Assembly: GCA_963281255.1 (NCBI GenBank)
Contig: OY725496.1
Location: forward strand, 3,821,723 to 3,885,722
DNA length: 64,000 nucleotides
Direction: 5' to 3'
DNA from: Aphrocallistes beatrix
Taxonomy: Eukaryota > Porifera > Hexactinellida > Sceptrulophora > Aphrocallistidae
Below the pieces are notes generated by a model that saw nothing but the letters and a program-made list of their open reading frames with translations, had not been told where the DNA came from and made no database searches. Made by a program: the position numbers and the translations under genes. How positions within the stretch are numbered: position 1 is the stretch's first letter; the number at the start of each line of letters is the position of its first letter. Shown here piece after piece: positions 36,601-46,800 of the stretch.

Positions 36601-39600
36601 TATTTAATCTAGGTTCTACCATGTTATGCTACGAGAGCATGCAGATAGTATAGCCCTCCAAAGGTGAGCTTCTAAACAAACTTTAATATTAATAAGATGA
36701 AAAGGAGACATTAAACTTCTTGCTAGGAGCTTTCATGTCGAAGCAGAAAAACTCGGACGAACATTCCAAGTAAGAACGAACTAAAAAGCGATGTTTCTTA
36801 TTAGAATGACTTGTATGCTTCCAATTCATGCTAGGGCACATTGGAGAGTCAGAGAGCGATATTGCATTGGAGATTCCCTCTACAAAGTAGGTCCAATCCA
36901 AGCTGTACTGGTGAATTAGAACTGATAGAGTTACCTCCAGTCTCCTCTAGTGGCTATTAGCATCACAGATTACATGGGATCTCTGGTTGCATACGGTATA
37001 ATAGCAATCCCAGTATTCAGTGGATGGTACAAGAGTCAATCTTATGCAGAATTAACCGAGCATATCAGCCAGGTGATTTGAGAGATGTACATGGATATAT
37101 GTATTTAAAAGTCGCCGTTTTCTCCCTCAGCCAATCCGTTGTCACCCCACAAAATGAAATAAAGAGAATATAGCATTTGGAATTTTGGATTGACAATTTG
37201 GTGTAGCGTAAATTCGCAAATATTAGCATTTAATGCGCAAATTAAACTCTTGTTAACGCGTGGTAAATGAAAAGCGAGGTAAAATTCGAAGTGACAGAGC
37301 ATGAACCTATTTTTACTATTTTTAATTAAAAAAGGAAATTGTCAACCATATGATTTGTAAATGATATTCGTACTAGAGTGTATTCTTCACCATCTATCTG
37401 ATCAACCAATTCACGAAGATCATTGATCAGATTAACAACCTCTACCTCGTGTCAGGATTCTCAATCAGGTACGATAAGGACATCTCACTATAGGAGCTGC
37501 ACTAAACACATCAAAAACTAATTACAAATGTTCACGTTTCGAAAAGATTGAAAACCAGGGCGGATTTGCGGGTGGAATAGGGTGGGGCAGCTGTCCATCC
37601 CCACCCTCACATTTTTTATTTTTAAGCTGCTTTAATTAAGAGTTTTCTGCTTGCACATCCAGCGAGATTCGATGCATAGCTTTGACCACCGCCGTTGTTA
37701 GCTAGTGCCACTCCTGTTGGAACCCCTGCCGTAGAGTTCCATTATACCTATTATATTTACAAAATTTGTTACAGAGTGGGAGAACTTCTTGAACAATTAA
37801 AAAAAATCGAAACAGAAGAAAATAGAGCTGAGCAACATGGTCTAGGTGAAGAAGGAATAGCAATACCTTTGATTATAAATGACAGGTATTAATTAAGGCT
37901 AAATGAGATGTTCTAATAAAAAGTTTCCGTTTTATGAAAATTACTTTTCAGCATGAGTGGTGACACCATGGATGAAGAGAGCATCATATCACTGAAAGAC
38001 GTCACAATCTACACACGAGACATGTCACCCCTCATTAACAAGCTATCATTCTCCATCACGCCCGGATGCAATACCTTGATCATGGGGCCGAGTGGTAAGC
38101 GATTTTGACAGTTGAGAAAGTTAATAGATTTTATATTTTAAAAAACATAAAATAGTCAAGTTCAGTATAAAATCTATACAATTATTATATTTAGATAATA
38201 CAAAATGTTAAAAATCGATTCGTTCTATCTGTTCATTGTTGGAGGAGCTGGAGCTTGTAGCATGGCTGTGGTCAGCAAGATTGGTCTCACTCGCTATTTG
38301 AGGGAGTACAGTGTGTCCTAACGAGATCTTATCCGTCTTAACTCTGTCCCCCCGAGCCCTCAGCTTGAGAGACTGGAGTCTCTTCATCCGCACCAGTCTG
38401 AGTTTCAGCTCCTCCGCCTCGCGAGCCGTCACGGCGTACCTCTGGCTCCACTCGGCGTGTTCCCGCTCCATGTCCCGGACTATCTCCCCCGCATCCCTGG
38501 TGTCACTCGGGACTTTAGACTGCAGGCGTTTTCCAGACGTGCTTTGCAGTATCGCCGGAAGGCTAGGCTGTCTCTTGAACTCCTTCCTCTGCCTCTCCGC
38601 CTCACTCACGGGGTCTCTCACCTCCGTCTCACTCAGTCTCGTCTGCAGGTCTATCTTAGACCCCGGGGGCACGATGTCAGGGAGTCTCCTCGACGGGGAG
38701 GGGCTGTAGTAGACCCGCGAGTACTTGCTCCGGCTGGACTCGTTGACAGCGTCGGAGAGGACGCTCTCTTTGTAGTCACTCCAGCGACAGTAGTCCAGAG
38801 CTCTCCCCGCCACCTCCGTGTCCGATGGGTACAGGAGGGCAGACCTGAGCACCTGTTCCCTCAGTGAGGGCAGTTCCCCTGTGTCTGTGCAGTTCAGCAA
38901 GAAACATTTCACGACCCCGATTGACAGGTACGTGTAGCGACTGGGTTGCTTGTACAGGAAGTTCTCCTCTCCGAAGAAGTCCCCCTCTGACACCTCCATG
39001 CACCGGATCACCATGTTCTCTCCGCGAATTTTGAGCAGTCTCAGCACTGCGCACCTGCCGGACGCCACGAAGAAGATGTGGTTGGGCACGTGGCCCTGGG
39101 TGAGTAGCACCCTCTCCGAGAGGAACTCCTCGCATGCCATGGACTCGGATATCACCTGCTGGTCCCTCTCAGACAGACCCACTAGTCGAGAGCGCTTAAC
39201 AAACTCGAACTTCGCTTTCAGGTCCTTCTGCTTCTCGCACTCTATCGCAGTGTCAAAGTCTGACCGGCGCACCTTTACGAGGCTGCTCGGCTTCACAGCT
39301 AAGATCCATTCTGGCATCGGTTTATCTCTCCCGTCCACTGAGACCAGTCCGATGTAGTTGCCAGGCTCCAGGCGATACGTGAAGTACTTGGAGTGGCCTC
39401 TCTTCTCCTCCGCATTCTTCCCGTCACTCACTTCCACCAGTCCGCTCACGATGAAGTAGAAGCAGGCCTGTTTCCCCTCAGCTGGCAGCAGGTTCTGCCC
39501 CTTGGAGAGGCGTGTCAGCTGCATCACCTGGCACAGAGCCTGCTTCGCGTACTGGAAGTGCAGGTGTGACTCTTCCAGCTGTTCGGCTATCGGTCTCACG

Positions 39601-42285
39601 GTGAATAGATCGGAGGGTGTGCGAGTGTTCGGTTCCTTATTCAAGACACTTTTCATGCTCTCTGTCAGTGGGATGAAGAGGGCGTCTAGTGAGAATTCTG
39701 ACTTGTCGAAAACCGGTTTGTTGGAAGTGGGACTGCTCACCTGCTCAGATTTATTCACACTCACTGGTCCCATGATAACTCTCTGTGTCAGCTCCTTAAT
39801 CAGTCCATCCATTATCACGCTCTTCATACGCCTCAGTGTTTTGGGATTGGTAGGCTGAGTCATGACGTTCACCTATTACTTGGAGCTAATTATTAAGGGG
39901 GGTACATATTTCAAGTTTCACACCCTCTCTGTAGGATGTGGGAAGAGTGCACTCATCAAGTCAATAGCTGGCACCTGGCCTTACAGAGCTGGTGAGTACT
40001 CATAGACAGTGGAACTACGGATACTGGCCTTCATCGTGTACGTAATCTCTTCCTATCATAATACAGGTGAAATATCGGGAACTAGACCGTTACAACCTCC
40101 AGATGTGATATTCGTGCCTCAAACACCTTTTCTCTCTTCTGGAACTATTGTTGACCAGGTGATATGTAATAGAGTGGATAGCGATAGCTATTAGCCCGTA
40201 TATGCTTCAAATAATCATATCGGCTACAAATATCACGTGAAGTGACACACAAGTAGTATATACAATACTTTCATTAAGTTATTCTAACTATTTCGTTATA
40301 TTTAATTAATGTCCGATTGGGTTCTAAAATACACCTCATACTTTCCCATATTCGACACTTCGCTACATGGTGGCCTAGGTTAAGTGCATTTTAACAGCCA
40401 AGTATGGCGTTTGATATTTTGCTAAATCTCACACTATAAAATAGTCTATCAAGTTACTTATTTTGTGTGTGTGGTGTTTTTGGCATGGGACAACTAATGT
40501 AATCTAATTTTTTTCCCCGAAATGGTGTTTTTTTGTTGCAATTTTAATACTATATTGACCATTTTGCCATTGTTTTAAGATAAAACGATTAATTTATATA
40601 TTCTAAATTGAAGTTTTTAATTAGAAATCAGATTACAAAAAATTGTCTTACATATATGTGGATATCTATATCTATATATGTATATATAATACAAATAATT
40701 TGTACATGCGATCATTGGATATGATTTGACAGGTAATCTATCCGTTGGAGAATACGGGAGATGTAATAGACGGAGATAAAGTTGCAGTAGCACTGAAATC
40801 CTCTAACCTGGTAGTAGTACTTCAGTTCATTACATGTTTGATTCTTTCGTTAATTTGTAATTGATATATCGTATTGTTGTAAAATTGTGAAATAATTCGC
40901 GATTATTGCATTTCCTTAAACAGGGACATCTGTTGGACAGGCTGGGGAGAGAGGAATTTCTGAGGTTACCAGAATGGTGAGTTCCTTTAATACGAATTAT
41001 TTGAATTTATATTTCGTCGATATGGTCTAGCGTGTTCTTTAAGTTGATGTGGATGCCAGCTGTGGGACTGAGAGATTCACTCTCAAATTCCAATGAGGGA
41101 GGATTGGCAGGTTGAATTTCGTTAGGTCTAGATGTCACAGTATTACGAGGCGAGCGTGGAAGTTCTGAATTTTCTGAATTTTCCGCCTCGAAGACCAGAC
41201 GATCTAGCATGTTGTAATCTCCCGCTGGCCTCTGTGTTGGAGCGGGGGCAGAGCTGCGGGCTAGCTTAGGGTGTTTAATATCATTCTGATCTTGTTCTGG
41301 GTAGTCGAATACATTTTTCTGACGTTTCAAGCTGTTACCCATGTTGTTGTATCTGGTGGCATTGTTTCTAGCCACATCTTCAGGACTCCTGAGTATCGCT
41401 CCCATCTTCCTTCCATCTCCTGCGTGTAACAGAGAGTTGGAATGCGTGGCAGTGTTTTGCTCTCTGTTCGGAATTTTCGTTGCATCTGAGGAGGCCAGAC
41501 ATTCAAGCTGTAAGTAACCGTGAGTTTTGATCTCGGCGTACAGTTTGACAAGTTCTTCTACACGTATTTGGAACGGAGAACAGTTCGGTAGCTTGACTGT
41601 AGCGCGTGACGAAGCCATCTAATGCATTCACGAATACGAATAATATAATTATTTATGGTTTTATATTACAGGAATGCTCTATCTCCAGGAGAAAAGCAAC
41701 GAATCTACTTTGCTAGGCTTTTCTACCACCGTCCTAGTTTAGCAGGTGATCTATTATACAAATCTTAGGCATAACTCCCGAACAGATCATTCACATATTG
41801 TGCGTACATTAATTCAGAGTATTAGTTCAGTAATTGGATCCTTGCTATTAGCAATTCATCATTCAGATGTGTTATTATGCTCTTAATGTTCTGTGCGGTC
41901 AGTCTTAGACGAAGCTACCAGCTCTACTGATGAAGAGACTGAAGCAGAGCTCTACCAAGCTTGCATTGATCTCAGAATCACTTTACTCTCCGTCGGACAT
42001 AGATCCTCACTGAGAAAGGTAGTTATGGACTTCATACCAATCAGATGTTACATGTAGTACACATTGACATGCTCACTAACAATATTCTGAAGATTCCTCT
42101 TGACATTTTGACGCAATATCAACAACATCCAAGTAATAGTACGAACATTACTTATATGTTGATTTCGTTTGCATAGAAATATTGAACAAATTGACTGTAC
42201 CATTGCAATAATTTTAACTTTTTTCTAGTTTCATAAGAGAGTGCTCTCGATTAAAAGAGGAGGAAATTGGAAGTGGGAACAGTAA
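33615..42285 (+). CDS. ABCD4: ABC transporter subfamily D member 4 (lysosomal cobalamin exporter type)
   Basis: Nineteen exons: 33615-33721, 33836-33948, 34018-34145, 34209-34348, 34507-34623, 34697-34851, 36730-36769, 36835-36886, 36941-37072, 37377-37468, 37775-37885, 37952-38094, 39935-39991, 40067-40158, 40733-40810, 40924-40976, 41672-41745, 41903-42018 and 42229-42285. Phases agree throughout, giving 618 residues, close to human ABCD4. It is a half-transporter: the membrane domain (about 36-360) has NIGLIPSKFYHALLDG and TDYMGSLVAYGIIAIP, and one ATPase domain follows. Walker A GPSGCGKS is at 441-448, signature LSPGE at 540-544, Walker B VLDEA at 562-566, and H-loop H594. ABCD4 works with LMBD1 in lysosomal vitamin B12 export. 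The exon 6-8 splice choices (around GAGCTTTC at 36727) are the least certain. Introns 6, 12 and 16 each hold an opposite-strand gene. Confidence 0.9.
35372..36519 (-). CDS. ERAL1: Era-like mitochondrial GTPase (ERAL1), nested in ABCD4 intron 6
   Basis: Two exons (35724-36519, 35372-35661) give 361 residues. ERAL1 binds 12S rRNA and chaperones the small mitoribosomal subunit. P-loop GEPNAGKSS is at 60-68, TTQKKSTG (88-95, the Era effector segment), DTPG (107-110) and NKLD (175-178). A C-terminal KH-type RNA-binding region follows (about 265-361). In that region the GxxG loop reads CPYG, losing the first Gly. The first 50 residues are compatible with a mitochondrial presequence. The gene lies fully within the 1.88-kb ABCD4 intron on the opposite strand. 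Confidence 0.92.
38208..39872 (-). CDS. two-CNB-domain (cyclic-nucleotide-binding-like) protein, nested in ABCD4 intron 12
   Basis: Single-exon frame of 554 residues. Two cyclic-nucleotide-binding folds are visible. The first (about 105-207) has FYFIVSGLVEV and RLEPGNYIGL and a weak phosphate cassette. The second (about 228-330) has the strand pattern HIFFVASGRCAVL and a phosphate-binding cassette FGEENFLYKQPSRYTYL, with the Glu and an Arg retained. The C-terminal third is disordered, then coiled coil (about 455-505). There is no kinase, GEF or channel domain. It most resembles CNBD-type sperm or cilia-related proteins, but the exact family is uncertain. It lies wholly within one ABCD4 intron; long plus-strand frames here are shadows. 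Confidence 0.75.
   Translation of the reverse strand: MNVMTQPTNPKTLRRMKSVIMDGLIKELTQRVIMGPVSVNKSEQVSSPTSNKPVFDKSEFSLDALFIPLTESMKSVLNKEPNTRTPSDLFTVRPIAEQLEESHLHFQYAKQALCQVMQLTRLSKGQNLLPAEGKQACFYFIVSGLVEVSDGKNAEEKRGHSKYFTYRLEPGNYIGLVSVDGRDKPMPEWILAVKPSSLVKVRRSDFDTAIECEKQKDLKAKFEFVKRSRLVGLSERDQQVISESMACEEFLSERVLLTQGHVPNHIFFVASGRCAVLRLLKIRGENMVIRCMEVSEGDFFGEENFLYKQPSRYTYLSIGVVKCFLLNCTDTGELPSLREQVLRSALLYPSDTEVAGRALDYCRWSDYKESVLSDAVNESSRSKYSRVYYSPSPSRRLPDIVPPGSKIDLQTRLSETEVRDPVSEAERQRKEFKRQPSLPAILQSTSGKRLQSKVPSDTRDAGEIVRDMEREHAEWSQRYAVTAREAEELKLRLVRMKRLQSLKLRARGDRVKTDKISLGHTVLPQIASETNLADHSHATSSSSSNNEQIERIDF
41007..41618 (-). CDS. unrecognised 203-residue protein, nested in ABCD4 intron 16
   Basis: Single-exon frame starting MASSRATVKLPNCSPF and ending HIDEI. 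Residues 10-42 look folded and partly helical (FQIRVEELVKLYAEIK). The rest is polar, rich in Asn, Ser and Pro, with a short basic cluster LKRQK and a PKLARSSAPAP stretch, so it is probably disordered and perhaps nuclear. No known domain was recognised. It fills most of the 695-bp intron between ABCD4 exons 16 and 17 on the opposite strand, like the other two nested genes. Codon-like composition and the clean ATG support it being real. Confidence 0.6.
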   Translation of the reverse strand: MASSRATVKLPNCSPFQIRVEELVKLYAEIKTHGYLQLECLASSDATKIPNREQNTATHSNSLLHAGDGRKMGAILRSPEDVARNNATRYNNMGNSLKRQKNVFDYPEQDQNDIKHPKLARSSAPAPTQRPAGDYNMLDRLVFEAENSENSELPRSPRNTVTSRPNEIQPANPPSLEFESESLSPTAGIHINLKNTLDHIDEI

Positions 42286-42727
42286 AAGTTTTACAATCGA
42301 TATATTTTTAGAAAGACTAGAATCATTTCTTGAAGTAAAACAGTATTGTACTATATATGTATATGTATGTGTAAGGTGTAGACATTTAATGCATTTATAG
42401 CTGCTAAAATATTGAATGTTGTTAGCACTCACATAGCAGGGTATTGTATTTCGTCAGTATAATGTTTCATTGCACCTGGACGCAAATTAGGATTTAGACT
42501 AGCATCCTGATAGTATTGTGTCCAGTAAGTAGTGACTAATTCCCAATTGGAGATATGACTTGTTATATTTTATTGATAATAAGGTTCAAGGTAGACATGG
42601 TGACGTTACGATGTTTTCTATCTAATTAAGTATTAATACACGTATAACGGATGCACTAATGCTACTGATGTGCACGATACATTCAGTAGGAATACATTAA
42701 TTGATCTTTTATCATAGCTCATACAGT
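42286..42727. other. intergenic, ABCD4 to UBAC2
   Basis: 442 bp of AT-rich sequence between two plus-strand genes. It must hold the ABCD4 3' UTR and the UBAC2 promoter. No feature was seen. Confidence 0.5.
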
Positions 42728-43630
42728 ATGTCCTACTTCTACAGATCCTCCGCCTGTAAGGCTCTCTCCCTAGCTACGGTATTCCTATCTGCTCTGCGAT
42801 ACCTCAATCTAGCCCTCCCCTCCTCCCTACTCGCCCCCTTCCCCAGCAAACTCCTGGCCACTCTCACTCCCGCGCATCCCTACTTCATCCTGCCGCTACT
42901 AGTCCTGTGGAAGTACCGCATCGTAGAGCGTAGGCTAGGCACATGCCAGTTCATACAACTAATATTTTTTGGCACTCTCATCAGCCTATTAATCACAAGA
43001 GTGACACATCTAGCTCTCGCCCCAGCAGAGAAGGAACCTATTCACATCCTGCTCTCCCTGATATGCGTGCTGTACCCCGTATTCCTGGCTGAGCTCCCTC
43101 TACAGCCAGACATCGTGAGCTTTCTAGTCTCAGAGAACGCCTTGGTCACCTTCCTCCTCATACAGACTGTGCTGATAGAAGCTAACAGCGCGAGGGCAGC
43201 ACTCACAAGCATTATAGTAGGAGCGATAATCGAGCAATCGTGGAGCAGTCTAAATTCGTACCTAACCTTTCCAAAGAAGCTGAAAGAATTTGGAGAATTG
43301 ATCTTCAAATGGTTTCCCGACAAGACACCTCCTCGCTTGCCCTTGAGTGGCGCTACGCTGGAAGTACAGCGCTCCCAACTCATGGACAATCTCGAAGCTA
43401 GAGGCAGAGGGCAGGGTTTTCCTAACTTCCCAATTCCTCAAGCTCGCGTCCGACCGAGATTCCGCCCCCCAGTGCCCAATACAGATGCACTACCCCCACA
43501 GGTGTCAGAGGAGAAGATACAGCAGCTGTGTGACATGGGATTCAATCGGGAGAACGCAATGATAGCGCTCACACACTCAGGGGGCGAGGTGGAGCTAGCC
43601 GCAGCTATACTCATTGCAGAGAAAAGCTGA
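42728..43630 (+). CDS. UBAC2: UBAC2, pseudo-rhomboid with UBA domain
   Basis: Single-exon frame of 300 residues counted from the ATG at 42728; a longer open frame upstream lacks an ATG. Several membrane segments (about 10-180) form a rhomboid-like fold without the Ser-His catalytic pair, as in UBAC2 and derlins. ERRLGTCQF resembles the family's L1-loop region. A Pro/Arg-rich linker follows, and residues about 258-300 form a UBA domain with the CDMGFNRENAMIAL signature. UBAC2 works in ER-associated degradation and in lipid-droplet protein traffic. It converges on SLY1, with stops 216 bp apart. Confidence 0.9.
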   Translation: MSYFYRSSACKALSLATVFLSALRYLNLALPSSLLAPFPSKLLATLTPAHPYFILPLLVLWKYRIVERRLGTCQFIQLIFFGTLISLLITRVTHLALAPAEKEPIHILLSLICVLYPVFLAELPLQPDIVSFLVSENALVTFLLIQTVLIEANSARAALTSIIVGAIIEQSWSSLNSYLTFPKKLKEFGELIFKWFPDKTPPRLPLSGATLEVQRSQLMDNLEARGRGQGFPNFPIPQARVRPRFRPPVPNTDALPPQVSEEKIQQLCDMGFNRENAMIALTHSGGEVELAAAILIAEKS

Positions 43631-43846
43631 GTCTACTCTAGCCTCGACGATTTAATGGAGAGTGTCCTACTAAGCGGCGTGTAAGCTACCATCAGAGCAT
43701 TAGCATTGTTAAATATTTCAGACTAGAATTCTCTTAATAATGTTTAATTCCTAAGCATTCTCTGAATATTATGGAATATATTTATACATCTAGTTGTTGT
43801 GTTGGGTGGGACTCTCTGAGTTGGATTGCGAGCTTCACACCTCGGT

Positions 43847-46800
43847 TCAGGGTGGATTGGGTCTAGTCTGGCCTAGCTCGGCTAACTAGAGAAGAATTAA
43901 AATAAAGAATTTAGAAATCAAGGGATAAATAAAAGGAATAATGCTAGTTAAACAAATCTTAAATATTGATCCATATTCTAAAGATAAAGATATACATACT
44001 CGAATGAAGTTCTAGGATTATATAAGTGCATGACTAATTAGCATTTTGATCGTAATTTGATCATGATGGGATAATAAGAACGTAGATACCTCTTGTAAGA
44101 ATTTTTCTGGATTCACAAGATCTGTGCTTCCATAGATTATCTGTTTAGAACTGTGATTTCTCTAAATGATGTTATTATTAAAAAGTGTCGAAAAAAGATA
44201 TTCCAGTGGCTTCCATCTTTCTCATTCAGGAACCATCCAAACATTCCACAAATGAGCCACGATACCAAGTGATAGTCTGGCACAGTGAAATCGATCATAG
44301 TTAAAAAGACACAAGCGGCACAATTGTTTCGTGAGGTGTCGAATCGAAAATCGTATGGTAACTCCTTTTTTCCATACACCTTCATTTTCCTATATAAAGC
44401 TTTGCATCTGTACGAAGCTCCAACAGATTCAGTACAAAAAATAGTATGTAAGAATTTACCTTACAATAATCTCTGAGATTCTGATATTCTGTATAGTTCC
44501 CACCTCCTACAGTAAACACGACTGCCTAATGGAGAGTAGAACTTGTTAATAACCTACGAACGATTGTGGCTTACTGTGCCTTACAATTGCGTTGAATTAA
44601 CGATATTGCAGTGTTTAAAATCACAGTATTAATTTTAAAATGACCTTTCATATTTTATAGGCTACACGTGTAGCAACATATGTAGCTACTTGCAGAGGTG
44701 TGAAAATTTCGCTTAGATCTTAGAAATTAATCGTGGACTCATCATTTGACACCTACATGCCAATTCTTCAATCAATTCGGACAAACACAAAAAATATATA
44801 TAAGTTACATACATATGTAGCCACACGTGTTGCTACACATGTTGCAACACATGTTGCTACACGTGTTGCTACACATGTTGCAACACGTGTTGCAACACAT
44901 GTAGCAACACATGTAGCAACACGTGTTGCAACACATGTAGCAACACGTGTTGCAACACATGTAGCAACACATGTAGCAACACATGTAGCAACACGTGTTG
45001 TAGCTACACGTGTTGCAACACATGTAGCTTCCAACGGTTGACATGGGGTTTTTAGTGGTGTAGATTTCGAATATCATATTTTTAGATCTATATGATAAAT
45101 TATTTGTTTACTTTTGTTTACAATAGATATATAAAGTAAACAAATTACAAAAATATGCTAGAAACTTGCTTTCAACGGTTAACATGGGGTTTTCAGGGGT
45201 GTAGATTTCGAATATCATATTTTCAGATCGATATGATATTTTTTTTGTTTACTTTTGTTTACAATAGATACATAAAGTAAACAAATTACAAAAATAGGCT
45301 AGAGACTAGATTCCAACGGTTGACATGGGGTTTTTAGGGGTGTAGATTTCGAATATCATATTTTCAGATCGATATGATATTTTTTTTGTTTACTTTTGTT
45401 TACAATAGATACATAAAGTAAACAAATTACAAAAATAGGCTAGATACTAGATTCCAACGGTTGACATGGGATTTTTAGGGGTGTAGATTTCGAATATCAT
45501 ATTTTCAGATCGATATGATAAATTTTTTGTTTACTTTTGTTTACAATAGATACATAAAGTAAACAAATTACAAAAATAGGCTAGATACTAGATTCCAACG
45601 GTTGACATGGGTTTTTTAGGGGTGTAGATTTCGAATATCATATTTTCAGATCGATATGATATTTTTTTGTTTACTTTTGTTTACAATAGATACATAAAGT
45701 AAACAAATTACAAAATTAGGCTAGAGACTAGCTTCCAACGGTTGACATGGGGTTTTTATTGGTGTAGATTTCGAATATCATATTTTCAGATCGAAATGAT
45801 AAATTAATCGTATACTTTTGTTTACAATATTCATATAAAGTAAAAAATAGGTTAGATTGAGCAACTTCAGGCGCCCGCAGGGAGACTCTGCGGACACGCA
45901 GTGTCTGCAAGCCGCGCAGCGCAAGCAAGCGAAGTGCGCTTGTATATATATAAGATTACATACACACACATTAATCGAGTTTTACTAGTAAGGATTCGAA
46001 AACAGTAGGGTTTGGTTCCAATTCCAGGACTAATTAACCAAAATGATCCAAAGTGAATACTTCTAAATGCCGTCTGCCCTGACCGTCTTAAGTAAAAAGA
46101 AAATTGGAACTATTCATTATTTCCCAATCTTCACTAATATGTAACAAAATACAGAATCAAGGCTTGATATTCCTGATTGATTTACATTACTAACTAACGA
46201 TCCACTCCTCGCATCCATCTCCACAGCCGGGGTACCGACCTGAGTAGTATCACACCTATGGGTAGGAACAGAGGCACGTAGATGGCGTACTTCTGATCAT
46301 CTGGGAAATAGAGCAGCTTGATGATGCTAGGGTCGTAGTAAGCCTTCTCACTCTCCTCCCATCCTTCCTTGCACCTGCTGTGTGCAGTCTGTAGGTTCCC
46401 CTTCTTATACTCCTCTCTGCACAGCTCTAAGTGCGCCAGCGCACTCAGTGTAGCCTGCTGGATATCTGTGTTGATGAACATGTTCTGAGTCTCAGAGAGA
46501 GACTGGGTGAGGGCGTTTAGGCTCTTCTTCGCTGTGTTATGGTAGCAGTGTGTCTGCTTGTAAAACCAAGGATTCAGCTCAAGTTTGGTGAAGGTAGAAG
46601 TGGGATCAGAGAGCTCTATGTCGTTATTGATTATGTATGGAAACTTGAGCTCGAGTTTGAGATAGTGTATTACTGGTGATAGGATGGAAGTGTAGTTAGA
46701 TTCCATGTCACTCCCCGTCAACAGCAATGAACCCCAGTCTTCAACCATGGCGGAAAAGAAAATGTTATCAGTGCCATCTTCCTGTAGGTATAGGGGGAGG

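Noticed and set aside
37555..37735. Possible hAT fragment in ABCD4 intron 10 (CAGGGCGGAT)
   Set aside because: One end resembles the 55.6-kb hAT, but no partner end or target duplication could be placed.
38311..39858. Plus-strand frames over the two-CNB gene
   Set aside because: Shadows; only the minus-strand frame shows domain motifs.
44733..45077. Three overlapping frames rich in VAT or CC repeats
   Set aside because: By-products of the 12-bp tandem repeat, which is open on both strands.
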